From: Cruorifilaria tuberocauda
Taxonomy: Eukaryota; Nematoda; Chromadorea; Rhabditida; Onchocercidae
NCBI GenBank assembly: GCA_013365365.1
Contig: JABVXU010000282.1
Span: forward strand, 1-64,000
DNA length: 64,000 bases
Direction of reading: 5' to 3'
The position numbers and the translations under genes were made by a program. Under the pieces are notes generated by a model that was not told the origin of the DNA, did no database searches, and saw only the letters and a program-made list of their open reading frames with translations. Below, piece after piece: positions 23,964 through 36,939 of this stretch. Numbering within the stretch: position 1 is the stretch's first letter; each line of letters starts with the position of its first letter.

Positions 23964-26726
23964 GCATCATTTATGTTATGATTTTCTTCTCCGAGATTCG
24001 AATCTCTTCCTTTTCCATTTTCATCATCTGGAACAAACATATATTTTACCATCATTTTCAATCACAGATAAAAGTTTTTCTGAAAGTAAAAAAAACTGGA
24101 TCAATTTCAGAATAAAGAAATACTTACCAGATGAGAAATGACTTCCATCGGATCCAACTTCCTCGTCATTCCACCATTTTTCCATGCTTCCAATGCTATC
24201 TTCTTCATCGTCAAGATCATTCATTTCATCTGATGTTTCTGATATGTCACCATCATCTGAGACAAGGAAAAAAATTAAATTTAGGAATGGAAAGTATCTA
24301 ACATGTTTTTAATAATCGTGATGGATAGGATTATATCTCTCAAGATTAGAAGTAGCAGACGAAATTGGAAAAGAAATCGACAAATATCTGAAAAAAACGC
24401 TCCATTTCTATTTCATTGCTCTTTGCAACCTGGTTTCAAAATTTTTGATTTAGAAACTCAGACAATGGTCGGAAATAGGTAGTGCGAATTAGGACATGAA
24501 TCACTTCAATAAATTGGCCTTGTCATAGAGTTCCATGTTTTCTTAAATTTCAATCATTAAACTAACCTTCAAAAGAAATACTTGGTTGCTGCGAGATAAA
24601 CATTTGTGGACACATGCGACGATTAATTTGCTCGTTGATCAAAGAAAGTTTTCCACTTACTTGCAATAGTTCACCCATATTTGATGCCCTTTTACTGAAC
24701 CAACCAAATAAGGATGATAAGTCCTCTTTTAATGTGCTAATCTGGAATTTATTCTATTCGTTGATAACATAATCACATTCTAATGATATAAAGTATGCTG
24801 TGTCTGCTAAATAAAAAGACGTCTAGAATTTCTGCTAGGTTTCTCATATGTTCTAGATCGCATCCTATAACATCTGAATATATAAAATGATATATTATTC
24901 CTCATTAAATGATGAATGATATCATCATATTAAATTAATGAATTCCCAACTTACTGTGCAAAGATAAGACATGTGCTTAGATAAAATGCACTGCAACCAT
25001 CGCAACCAACAGGTTCTGAAAATTGATTCCCAATTTTAGGGATACCAAAATTATGAGCCTGAGCATTAAGTTTTAGAAAACGGAAAAACTACTCTTACGA
25101 AAATGATTTGTAGGAAACTGCGAATAATTTTTTGTTGTTTATGCATAAATTTAGTAACTAAAGGACAAAAGCAAACATACTCAAAATATCTCCGATTTCT
25201 ACAACGGTATTCAATTTCCTTAAGCAAAGGTATAATTTGTGTAACTGGCAAATCATTCAATGTTGCTAATATCGTTTGCATATCCGCTTTCAATAATACT
25301 GTATCGATTTTCTCAGCATCACTGCTCGTCAAACCTTGATTCAAAATTATTGCCAAGCTTTCTCCCCCATTCTTGCTCCCCAAATCCAATACCTGAAAAG
25401 TGTGATGAAATTGTACCAGAATGAAAATAAATTAGGTTCCAATTATTTGTTTCTTTTAATAATAAACAAAAGAAATGATCGATTAAGGTTTACTGACATT
25501 CCGTTTTAACTTTGAAGGAATAAATTTATTAATTTCATACTACCCATTTCTAGTGGCCAATATCTTATAGAAAACTGTGCATGGATTAATCATTATCAAT
25601 ATTTCGGGAGAGATGGAACGAAAGATGAATCCGTGCTGAAGGATAAATAACAAACTGTAACGGCCTCCTTCGTGTAAATATTCGATGTGCTCGCCTTTTC
25701 ATCCACAGCGAAATCTTGTAAATTTTCGTTGACAGAGCCCACATCATCCATTTTTGAACTTTCATGATTATCACTGAATATGATATAATGTGGTTTGACA
25801 ATTAAATTGAATACAATTTATTTTAAAACCTATCACCTAACTGCTTTTCAAAAAAAAATCCAAGCTGCACCGCAAGCACCCTTTTGTCAAATAAAGATTA
25901 GGTGATTTTATAACAAGTATAACATCAAATCTAACTTCCCTCTAACAATGACATTTAAATCTTAGGTCAAAGCAGACCGCCTACTGCAATGAACGCAAAA
26001 CGAAAGTAACAATAACCTTTCACTGGCCATTTTTCTCCTCTGTTTTAAAGGCATATCTTTCAAACTTGTTTTTGGTGATTTCTTTGGTGAAATCGTTTCA
26101 TGATTCTTCTGCAATTAAAACAGTTGCACATTTCAGATGTTTAAAAAAAAAGTAAACTATTAAGATTTGATATTAGTAATTTATTGAACACAATATCAGG
26201 GATTCTCAAACACAACAGGAAGTTGAAACAAAGAAAGGGGTCAATACCACTTATGTTTAATAGAAACTGAATAAAGCAAACTACTTATAACTTTCCTACT
26301 AAATATTTTGAAATCTGGTAAATTGATAGCTCATAAATTATCCTTAAATACCATAGCTCCGAGAATGCATATTAGAACAGAGGTAAATCAAAATTGATAT
26401 CTCACAAGAATTCTCATACTCGGCAATATCTTCAAATCTCTTCTAATTTTTATATTTTTTTATAGTTTTTATATTTTTATATATTTTATATAGTGATACT
26501 TCAAACTCAAAATATTAATATTTGGTAAAATCTAATTATAGTAAAGATCAAACGGAATTAAGTTTAAAATTACCCTCGGCGCATTGTTATTAATAACAGT
26601 TTCGCCATGTTTATTATTATTCCTTACATCATTCTCATCCAACTTTATCTTCTTCGTATTGATTGCGCCACCATTACACTGCACTGCTTCCTTAGCCTCT
26701 GATAAACGACGACTTCGTCTTAACAT
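23831..26726 (-). CDS. Utp12-domain protein related to WDR43/Utp5 but lacking WD40 repeats, 8 exons, 378 aa
   Basis: Exons: 26726-26574, 26108-26017, 25773-25656, 25392-25181, 25015-24955, 24741-24567, 24256-24128, 24027-23831 (stop TGA). Phases close. N-terminus is basic and charged (MLRRSRRLSEAKEAVQ). Residues ~122-265 match the Utp12 helical domain of WDR43/Utp5: LAIILNQGLTSSDAEKIDTV, LPVTQIIPLLKEIEYR, TCWLRWLQCILSKHMSYL, FGWFSKRASNMGELLQVSGK. The C-terminus is very acidic with a run of about 19 Asp. WDR43/Utp5 belongs to the t-UTP/UtpA part of the small-subunit processome, acting in nucleolar pre-rRNA transcription and processing. Human WDR43 is 677 aa with an N-terminal WD40 propeller; none is encoded here, and an acceptor just before the ATG (TATCAG, about 26742) argues the start is real. 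Confidence 0.85.
23868..23965 (-). repeat. (GAT)n trinucleotide repeat encoding poly-Asp
   Basis: Plus-strand (ATC/CAT)n interrupted by TTA and GTC, inside the last exon of the Utp12-domain gene. It encodes an acidic tail of ~19 consecutive Asp plus a second D/N block. Length is likely polymorphic. Confidence 0.9.
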
Positions 26727-27170
26727 TACCTACACCTTGCTGATATTATGCCTGCAATCCGGATTAGAAAATATTTGTTCCAAATTTGAGAAAAACAAAA
26801 GCATCATTAGCGTTGTTATTTCCATTTCTTAATAGAAGTGAATGTAAACAATGGCTATTTAACAAAATCAAAAACACATCTGTATATTCTTCATAGGTTC
26901 TAAATAATATAATATTAATAATATTGTCTTCTAATTTAGAAATGTATATTTAACATAAGTCAGAATTTTCGTTATTCCACTCAATTAGCAAATAACTCGA
27001 AATTATAGAATCAGATCAAACTCTATTCAGATAATATTAGATAACATCAACACCACCTACCTAACTCAGGTAGCTCAGGTGATATAAAAACAAGTTTCTT
27101 AATCACCTGACAGAGAATGAGCAAACGCGCGGGCCTATCCTACTTCGAAATACAGATGGTTTTACGCTGC

Positions 27171-27268
27171 ATCATTTTGCAAGTAATCGCTCCGGAACTC
27201 TTGAATTTGATCTTCGAGAAGTTGCTGTAGTCTGTGCTTCTCCGGGAGATTCTTAACATCGGGAATCT
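27171..27268 (-). other. Exon-like island, orphan terminal exon or short ORF
   Basis: A locally GC-richer stretch. After acceptor CTCATAG (minus strand, about 27269), one frame reads IPDVKNLPEKHRLQQLLEDQ, then IQEFRSDYLQNDAA and stop, an amphipathic helix-like sequence. A second frame has an ATG 7 bases after the acceptor and runs 39 codons. The plus strand is also open (SNRSGTLEFDLREVAVVCAS). I found no upstream exon for it; it may be the last exon of a minus-strand gene, a trans-spliced small ORF, or a relic. Confidence 0.35.
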
Positions 27269-27925
27269 ATGAGATACGTGATATTAGATATTAGGTTGAG
27301 GGAACGCTATTTTTCAGTGTTCCAGTTATTTGGGTACTAAAATTTTTGTAAGTAATTGAATTATTTATGTGTTTGAGTTAACAGATATCCAAGTTATCCG
27401 AATTATTTATGCGTTCAGGCCGTTCAGTCGTTAAAATTATGGGATGGTTAAATGGTTCAAAATTATTAAATTATCAAATTTAAAAAATTATTAAAGCATT
27501 CAAGATATTTATATACTCGAACAGCATTATTTAGGTGTTAGAGTTCATGCAGCGTGGGTAAGATTAAATGAGAAAAAATTATTAAAGCATTCAAAGAAAC
27601 TCTTTGAATAATTCTGTGCAATGCAGATAAGTGTTTTGTAAATCCGATTTAAGGTAATCATTTCATCCCTGATTTGCAGTTTAAATTGATAAGTTTGTAA
27701 AAGAAATCTTTATAGATACATTTATGCTTTATTGAATTGTAAACAATTTTATATGATTGATCAACGTTTCTTCCTGAGTAAACGTACTAATCGTCCATCC
27801 CTTCACTTTTCGCCCATCCTTCCTTTCTTATTCCTTTCATTTCTTCCTTATCACCGATCTCTTCCTTAAAAATTTATTGCTAGTTATTATTCATTACTTG
27901 ATATCGACATTCTCAAATCACTATA

Positions 27926-28999
27926 ATGTTGTGGCTTATTATATCTAGTTACTTCATATACTTCTTTACATCGGCAGCTGGTAATGAAATTCATTTCAAT
28001 TTTTAATTTTGAATTTTACACTCGAAATTTAAACAAGGATCCTCCTTTAACTGCTTGAAACTAAATATGATGATATTCATATGTTCCAAGGAAGAGATTC
28101 CATGGTAACAAATCAAACTAAATCATTTTCTGGAGAATGTGTCTTACAATGTTTTGAAATTTTTAGTAGGCTTTTTTGAATGCGTAGAAAAAACCAAATT
28201 GCTTTAAATGCCTTATTATTAACAATTTAAGTCTGTTATTACTAGCAATTCAAGTTTTTTCTACACAGGTCTCAGATGTGTGATTGAAAATAGCATTGTG
28301 AGAGAACCTGCTATTGAAAATTGCTCATCATCAGTTACCGACTGTTTCTGGTTCAAGTGCGATAATTCAGGCAGTAAGTGATTTAGAGATTATGCGCTTC
28401 AGTTATCTATGTATATAATATTTATTTTACTATAATTCATTGATAACAGCAATCCTTACATCTTCGGTGATCAGCAATAGTGAGTTTGTTTGTAGCTATC
28501 GCTTAACATACAGCATTAAGCATACGTAATATAGCTAGAATGACATATATACAGGATGTGAGATATCTGAAGACATAAGTTTGCATTTCTTATTAAAAAA
28601 ATGAGGTAAAAGAAAGACTAATCTCAGCTATAACGATCATACCCGGAACAGAATTGAAATTGTAAGAATTGAAAGTTTTTCTTTTCTGTATGAGATTTTT
28701 CAATTTAAACAGATGTTTCGTTACAAGTAAAGAATCTGATTTAGTTTTTAGGTTATTTTTCGGCTCTATAATTAAACCTTTTAGGACAAACAAAGGAGAA
28801 AGGCTGTAATGACATTTTAAGCAACTTGTGGAATTGTCAAGCGTTGGGCAAAGCTTGCATGGAGGATGGTGGAATATCTTACTGCGATACGTGCGTCACA
28901 GATTTGTGCAATAGTGCTATGGCTGTTGCTTTTACTTCTTTTCACACTACGGCCATATTGTCGCTTTTACTTATGTTAAGTATTATTATATATGTGTAA
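27926..28999 (+). CDS. Small secreted/GPI-anchored Ly-6-like cysteine-rich protein, 3 exons, 124 aa
   Basis: Exons 27926-27980, 28269-28373, 28785-28999 (stop TAA 28997-28999), phases 1 and 1. Residues 1-18 (MLWLIISSYFIYFFTSAA) are a signal peptide ending near GLRC. The mature part has ten cysteines (LRC, ENC, TDC, FKC, GC, WNC, KAC, SYC, DTC, LCN); the ending CDTCVTDLCN is the typical close of a three-finger Ly-6/uPAR fold. The C-terminus (AILSLLLMLSIIIYV) is hydrophobic with no basic tail, as expected for a GPI-attachment signal. Expected location is the outer cell surface. Nematodes have several such families (for example ODR-2-related proteins); I cannot assign the orthologue. It is on the opposite strand to both neighbours. 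Confidence 0.75.
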
Positions 29000-30494
29000 T
29001 CATAAGAGCCTATATATTTCTACGCTTATACGCAGACGAAAAATAATTATGATTCAGTACACTGTGATAAATTTCCATTTCAGAAATAACAGAAATATCG
29101 TACTGATCGGCAGGAACTTATATTTCTTTCACCTCTTTCAGCTAAATCAAGAATATGCGTTATTCGAATCTTGGAAATTCCAATTTTTTAAATGTTCTTA
29201 TTTCTATTTTCAAACGATTTCATCGATATTTCCCAATCTATAGCATTTAACATTGAGGCATTATAAGTAAAAACATCAATGATTAAAATCATTTATGTCA
29301 TTCCTCTGATCAGCAAATACTTCTCAATTATCCTCAAAAAGGTAAGTTTTACAATTTATTAAACTTATGAGTTGACAAGAAAAAATTAAAGCAAAATGAT
29401 CGTTCATATTAAAGCAAACCAGTTTCGCAATGCAAAAATTGAAAAACAAAAAATTGACAACGAATTGTTGTAAATTGTCAGAAATCATGCATGTATAAAC
29501 AACATTCATAAATAAGCAAAGTAATAAAGAATGAAACTTATGAATCGAATTGACTAGATATTTAAATTCAATTAATTAATAGCTTGACATATGGCAAAGG
29601 CAACTGGCAAACTGACACGTGACCTGATTCGTAAAAAAATGAATTCAAAAGATTATAATTGCTCTGCTTCTAATTATAATCATAACTACTTCAATTCCTA
29701 TCTACAAGAATAATGCTAACTTTTCTTTCAGAATGTTCAGATAGACTGAAAAAATCAAAAACGAAAAAAAATTCTAAGACTTGGCCTGCTTGTAGTTGAT
29801 ATTATCATCAAATATATACTGCGTAAACTACTATGATATATTAAATTTGATCATTTTAAAAGCTTACTGCAATTAATGATTAAAGCTAAACGTAAGTGAA
29901 GCATAAAAAAGAGAGGAATTAGCTTAGTATAAAAAGACAATGTTATGGCTATCATGAAATATAGCCTTGAGCAGTAATCAAATAATCAGTAAATGAAATT
30001 TAAGGAAGTAGAGAAGGGATTGGAAAAAAACGCTGTAATTTAACAAATTAAACATACAATATACAAAGTTTAATTCCGTCTCTCTATGAGCTGAAAAATT
30101 GACATTATTTTTAACCTATTAATTTTGTTTATCAATTCTAAAAATTATGCCATTTCGTACAATTTATTCACAAAAGTTACATAAGCAATAATTTCAACAA
30201 TCTGACACATTTTGAGATTTGATACAATTTAAAAAATTGCACCAAGTTATTTTCCATGAAGAGTAGCTTAGTTCGAAGAAGAAGGTGGTGAAAAATTGCT
30301 CCAAAAATTTGCTTCAAAAATTAGATAAAGAAGTTGTACAATTGTCGGCAAGAAATAAAATAGGGTATAAAATGAGAGATCACAAACATTCAAATTTTAA
30401 CTTTTATTAATTGAAGATCTAACATTTCTAAAAAAATTAATTGAATTCTACTACTTATATGGGAATTTCCACACTACACTAAGAAGTGTGCAAA
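29000..30494. other. Intergenic, no gene seen
   Basis: AT-rich spacer between two converging 3' ends (Ly-6-like gene on plus, FUT8 on minus). Short ORFs (60-83 codons) show no motif or splice support. Expected to hold the 3' UTRs of both genes. Confidence 0.6.
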
Positions 30495-33400
30495 TTAAGG
30501 AAAATCTAAAATAATGTACTTCTCACGAGCTTTGTAAGATGGATACAGGCCTTTCTTCCCTGTTCGTCTATTAGTACCTTTTGAGAAGCCATTCCAGTGA
30601 TTACCGGCAATTCCAATAATATCACCAATCTTTAGATCAATTTCGTCATCATTCTCAGCATCATACGATTCTACTGCTATTTGTTCATGAGCTGAAAATT
30701 ATATTTTCAAATTGGTTGAAATGTTATGTTCAACATATAGTTGAATAGCTATCACAAAACAGTATACATCTAACGATAGGAAAACCTCAGATTGCATGCA
30801 AATTAAAGAAATACATTTTTTAAATTTTACGTTCTCGCATTGCTCTACGACATTCATCTACTCACTGCAAACCAAGTATTTTTAACTGTAGATATGATTA
30901 TTTACATTGGCTTTTAATAAAACTAACGTTGTTGGCCACCAAAGTAGTAGATATCATCAAGAGAATGAAATCGATCACCTGCATCACCGAAACGAACTTG
31001 CATTAACTCATAACCCATACGACAAACCTGAGAACTGAATGTGCAGACAAGATAAACACATCTGAAACCCAAGTAGAATAACAGATAAAACAAGATCATC
31101 TTTAATACGCATCAGTTTTTCAGTTAGATAATAGTAATATAGTAATCGAAACCAACAAGCATATGAGTTTAAATTTTGCAACATGCATCCATTTGAATCT
31201 TATCTTGATAAAATCAACAGCCCATACAATTACTTATCATTATTCCCTCTTAAAAAGACGAACGTCATAAATGTTCAACTAATTTCCTTCATTTATGAAA
31301 ATGTTTTATTTTGCTGATCCAGAAGTAATATTTCCACGTCTTCCATCAATTCAAATATTTCATCCTTTCTTTCATTTCACTGATATGAAACCAAATGATT
31401 ACACCATCATTAATTTATCAAACACATGAATGAAAAATTTAGCAAAATATACCTCGATAATAGTTCGATATCGATCACAATACCAATTAATGACTCTATG
31501 GTGTACCGGGAATGAACTTGAGCCATATTTGATATCTTTGGATCACCATATATCTCATAATTTGGATATCTGAAACTTTCACTCTTAAATTTTAGTTAAT
31601 TTCATCATTATTCAGTTGAAATTGATTTGACCTAATACACTTCAACTTATTTTGTCTTATTTCAAATAAAAATAGCTTGATTTTCTCTTGCTGTACATAT
31701 TTTTAAATGTTTTTGATTTTCTTTATCAATTCATGAAATCATTTTATTCTTTACTGTTATTCTAATACCAAGACAAGAAAAGAAATTAACTGTTAACGTC
31801 AATAACTTATTTATGTATAACTTTATATACATGATTTATTTAGCAGTATTCTTAAAAAAATCAGTATTCTTGAAGAATAAGAAAAAGTATCTCATTATAT
31901 TTTAAGTACATTAATAACCAATGATATTCCAGACTAAAGATTACTCATTTCATGTCAAAATAAATGCAGCATGCAGTTTTCAATCTCAAGTATCACCAGT
32001 TATTAACATTCTCATCAAATAACAATTTTAATAAAGTTAATAAAACTAAAAAAGCTTATGGTGAGTGAATGAATAACGAACTTCATGGCAACTTCGTCGA
32101 AAATTTTTGGATCATCAGTTGCAATATAAATTCGCCTCTTAACCAATGAATGTATGCGATATTCTTCAATCCGGAACCAATCTTCCGTCCATTTCATATA
32201 CTCATCTAAATCATGAAAAGATGCTTCCGTGTGAATTTTGTCCGTTCGACGGATTTGCAAGCCGACAATTGGTCCTTAAAGTAAAACAAACCTGACAGAA
32301 ATATCTTTCCATAAATAATCGATGGATCCGTTTCAAATCTACATGACAGCAAAATTAGCAAATAACAGCCTCTTCACGCAATCCTGAGCAATAAATCCGA
32401 AATTTATTCAGTAAACAAACTTTTCCCGATCTATCCAGTTTGATTAAACAATGCTCATGTACGGAAAGAATTTCATTATTTACTTATATCCCAATACACA
32501 AAAGTAATCAACAATTTATTCCAAAGTAATCAATCTTCAAACCTTCATTGAATGGAACTTTCTTCACGGCTCGATCAATTTCCTTTGCAAATACGGGTGA
32601 TGGGCGCATTAGATATCGTATAAACTGTAAACAAATTTCGATGATTTATTATCAAAATAATTTTAATTTTTATCGATCAATGATCAGTCAATCATAAAAA
32701 TTTCTAATGTTTATGATGAAATTGATTTGACCGTATCTCGAATAAAATGAAATCTTCTTTAATCACAATCAGATTAACTTCACGCTAATCCAATTCACAT
32801 TTCTATCCCATAAGATTTAATCATATTAATTAAATGAAAAATAGGATAAAATTAAAATCAAATGAACTGTAAAGAACGATTGAATGATTGGAGTAATAAC
32901 GTAGATTATCAATTAATATGGATTGCATGATAAGAATAATTATTAGTTCTAAACCAGAGACTAGCAGAAAATAAACCTGTGAAATGAAGAATGCTGGAGA
33001 ATTGGAGTGAAGCTTTAATAACTCATCGCTATATAACTGCGGGATAGCAAGTGGAAGATAGGGCGGTCGACGAAAAAGTGAATCAATAACCGGTAATTTT
33101 AGTATTCGTTTATCCCAGTAATGTTTACCAACACCCCAATCACCAACATATTCATTAGGCTGAAAATTCAATTTTGGAAGGTTTTTAAAGATCTTCAAAT
33201 ATTTCAAAAATATACCGAGAATCAATAATATCGGTCACTAATTAACGATAATAATTAAATATTAATTATTTCATATTTTATTATCAAAAGCCTCTATTTT
33301 TTTATAGTATACAACGGATTTCAAGTGAGTGAAAAAAGGAAATTAGAAAGGTCAGAGGTGAAAAAAGTGAAATTCTTTTAAGTTAACAACCTTGCGTATA

Positions 33401-35506
33401 TGAAAATACACGTAAAAATTCTCTAAGATCTTATAATAACCTTGAATATTTCCGAAAATGAACATTTGGTAATTGGAAGGAAAGCAACAGCCCAGCCATT
33501 TGCGGCGTAATTCCACGTACGACCATCATCCGTTAAAACGAGTGTACGATTTGAACCATAAGCGACAATAAAGCAATAAGTGACGTGATGTAGCTGGCAG
33601 CCGAAACCACATTGCTTATTTAAATCACATGTTAAAATTCTGCAAATTTTAATAAAAATTTCAAATGTTTATGATATCTGATTATATCAGCTCGATTATA
33701 TCAATCACAAAAGATTTTTTAAGTAAAGATTATTTTGAAATTAGAGAATATAATACATAATACAATATAGGACAATTCATAACTCAAGTCTCTGCTCAGC
33801 TTATTAGTAATTAAAAGTATTTGCAAAGCTAAAACACTAATCATCGGATCCATATGATAATGATAATGGTTTCATGTGAATATCCATTTTGAGCTTTCAT
33901 AGAGAATAAGAATAAATATGATATTTAGAAATTTCTTAAAATCTACTTATATTGCCGAAAAATCTAATAAGATAAATTGGAGATTGTCATTACTATTAAA
34001 TTAGAGATTTGTTTTAAAATTCCACCTAATAGCATACCTAATTTCGATTAAGTTAATTAATTGTTTGTATAAAAAGATGAAATTAAACATACCGTACAGC
34101 TTTACAATCGTCAGGATTTTGCATTTTATCAAAATGATTTTGAAATATCGCTGAAATATTTGCAAGTGCGTTTGTTCGCCAATTATCCGCTGAATCAACA
34201 TTTTTGAATGCTTCAACTTGACCAAGCAAAGAAAGGAACTGTAAAGATTATTTCCGAGTAATTTTCTTCTGGAAAAATAAGCAAAAACGGTATTTTACCT
34301 GATTCTGTAAATGATTTATGAATAGAGAATTATTGCTATAAATTGATGAAAATTGACTGTTGAGGTAATAATAAAGTTCCCATATTGAATTATGCAATTC
34401 ACGTCTTGCTATCTAAAAATATTTCCATTCAGTCATTATTCTTTCATTATTAATTAAAAATTGAAATAATATTTTTAAGAACAATACCAATATTCGTAAT
34501 AAAAAATTACAATTCAAATAGAAAAAAGAGTTGAATATCAAGATTAGTCAATTCTTCTGTTTTATCAATACCCTTTTACCACTATCGTAAATTTAACTGG
34601 TAATTGATGTAAAAAGTAACCCTAAGAGTTTAATGTCAACTCTATCTGAAAAATAAATTTACTGAGCTGGAAAATATCACATGTCGAATACGAAGGCAAT
34701 TTGGGTCAGTTTTTTAGTCAGAACTGTATAATTAAATAAGTAAAACTTTTTCTCAGAAGTAATTAAGAAAATTAAAATAAAGGAGAGAAATAGTAATCAT
34801 ATTGAAAGTTAAAAGTTCAATTTCAATTTTTGACTGACTATGTAAATAGGATAGATAAAGATAAGTAAAATGCTTACTTCATGCTTCATCGAAAAACCAT
34901 TCGATGATGGAAAGAGTAAACTCTTTTCACTCTTTTCTCCATCCACCCATTCTTTCTTCATTTCAAATCCATTGTTTACTTCTGTATAAATATTTTGCTT
35001 CCTCATATTCAATTTCTTCTTTCCCGATATATTTGTACCATTTAACAATTTACGAAGCTTTTCATTTTCATGCTTTAATTCTGCTAAATCCAACAAAGCT
35101 CGTTCATAATTTAATGCTAAAGTTTCCCGCTCATTAATATCTTTTCCTGAAATATAATTAATATTATCAAATGGAAGAGAGAGAGAGAGAGATAAAGAAA
35201 GATAAAAGATTGATAAGGTATTTAAATGATAGATTAAATATTCAAATGCAAATAGAAGATGAAAATCATTTTCCAAAGAAATGAAATGAAGATTTTCTGC
35301 TTTGTCGGATAAAATTTTGAATTGACAAAAATTTTCCGTTCAATTCTTTTATCATAAGCATCTTATCATATCATAAGATAACCTTTTGACTGTAAACCGT
35401 ATAGACTGAGAGAAAGATAAAGGAAAATAGATGACCAAATGACCACTGCAGTAATTAAAATACAATGAATCGAACATGGACATGTTATTCGTCGAAGTTT
35501 CACCAT
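30495..35506 (-). CDS. fut-8: Alpha-1,6-fucosyltransferase (FUT8), 11 exons, 585 aa
   Basis: Exons: 35506-35383, 35146-34878, 34412-34299, 34238-34093, 33639-33441, 33159-32977, 32624-32543, 32274-32082, 31569-31453, 31061-30928, 30691-30495 (stop TAA). Every junction is in phase; 585 aa against 575 in human. Residues 1-41 give a type II Golgi anchor: a short basic cytosolic end, then [21 protein letters not shown] coiled-coil stem follows ([20 protein letters not shown]). The GT23 catalytic part shows [40 protein letters not shown], the GDP-fucose motif LQIRRTDK (378-385), [29 protein letters not shown] and [13 protein letters not shown]. The C-terminal ~60 residues are the SH3 domain ([31 protein letters not shown]). 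The enzyme adds core fucose to the innermost GlcNAc of N-glycans. Confidence 0.95.
35175..35200 (-). repeat. Short GA/CT microsatellite in FUT8 intron 1
   Basis: GAGAGAGAGAGAGAG on the plus strand, close to the acceptor of FUT8 exon 2; on the transcribed strand it is a CT run that may extend the pyrimidine tract. Confidence 0.7.
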
Positions 35507-36766
35507 ATTGTCATCTTCAGGAATGCCTATAAATTCTCAGGAATTTATAAATAATTCAAAACTTGAATATTTAAAAATCTTTTTTGTATTTTATATTGTA
35601 TATTATTATCCTGTCTGTTTTGAAATTCGATAACTGTAGTCATTTCATAAAATTTTATAAATCATTTTATAAAAAGCTATAAAGAGAGATTTGACTTCTC
35701 ATAACAAAAGTTGATGAAAATTTGAGAGTAAAAAATTATCACTATAAGGATATAAGTATAAAATATAAAACATACGGTATATTCAAGTGAAGTAATGAAC
35801 TAACAAAATATAAATCGCCATTGTTGACCCAGATAACACATTACAGAAGATCATTGGTCGAATCTGAAAGTAATTCATTTCCAATTAGTTCATTTGTTTT
35901 ATGCAAATTAATAAAATGAATATAGCAAGAAACTTGAGTAATACCTTACTTAGACTAATTTCTTTCATAGTAATGAATAAAAAGTTTTAACCGAAAAATT
36001 TTATCTATTTTACCATTTGATACGAAATATTCTGCAATTTTCAGTTTCTTTTCTAGCTTCTAAAATTAAAATTATAAAGCATTCACTAAAACAAATAATT
36101 TTAGATAATGAATAAAATGGAAACAAGCAAAAGATTATTTTATGCAAATTGCAGAATATTTTCTATCAAAATTGAATAAATCTACCAGAGAGCAAACAAT
36201 AATTTTCAACTTAACAATGACTATTTTTTTTTATCACTATTATGCTACATCTAAATCATTTATTATTAATTTATGCTAATCTAAACTCGACACCAATTTT
36301 AAATCTAACTCTCTTAAAAATTGCGATAGCAGTTTTATAAATTTGAATCGATATTTGCAAAATATACTTTACTGATTTCAAACTTTCTTACTAAATTTAA
36401 TATAAAAAAAATTATTGGAATAAATCCAGGAACTTAACAAAAAATAGGATAAATGATAAGAAAAAAAAGTGAAATTTCATTAATTGAAAAAATGAATTCA
36501 TTTGCTGTTATCAATGAATAATAAAAACAAAGGAAAGACTATTATCATTTCAGTATACTTTTTGGGAAGAAAGGATTGGAAACGAAAGGATTATAAATCA
36601 ATAATATCATATCATTTATGTTTATTTGTTATCGTTAAATTTTGAGCGATTTGATTTCAATCGAATGGATCTTTTTATTTAGCATTTTTTTTTGAAATTT
36701 AGAGAAAATAATAATAGAAGAAAAACTTTTTATATTTTACTAATAGAATAGAATATTTGTGGAACT

Positions 36767-36939
36767 AACGAAAACTTATATTATCAATCAAAGTTAACAG
36801 AAACTTTTATTATTAATCAATGTTAACGAAAACTTACTTATCAATCAATGTCAACGAAAACTTATATTATTAATCAATGTCAACGAAAAATTATTAATCA
36901 GTGTTAACAGAAATTTATATTATTAATCAATATTAACAG
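36767..36939. repeat. Tandem repeat, ~29-bp unit, about 6 copies
   Basis: Units begin AACGAAAACTT or AACAGAAACTT and end AATCAATGTT/C, for example AACGAAAACTTATATTATCA. Copies differ by a few substitutions and small deletions (one short unit at about 36882). Confidence 0.85.

Noticed and set aside
29160..29180. TTCGAATC box reminiscent of a tRNA T-arm
   Set aside because: No matching A-box, acceptor stem or anticodon arm at the right spacing.
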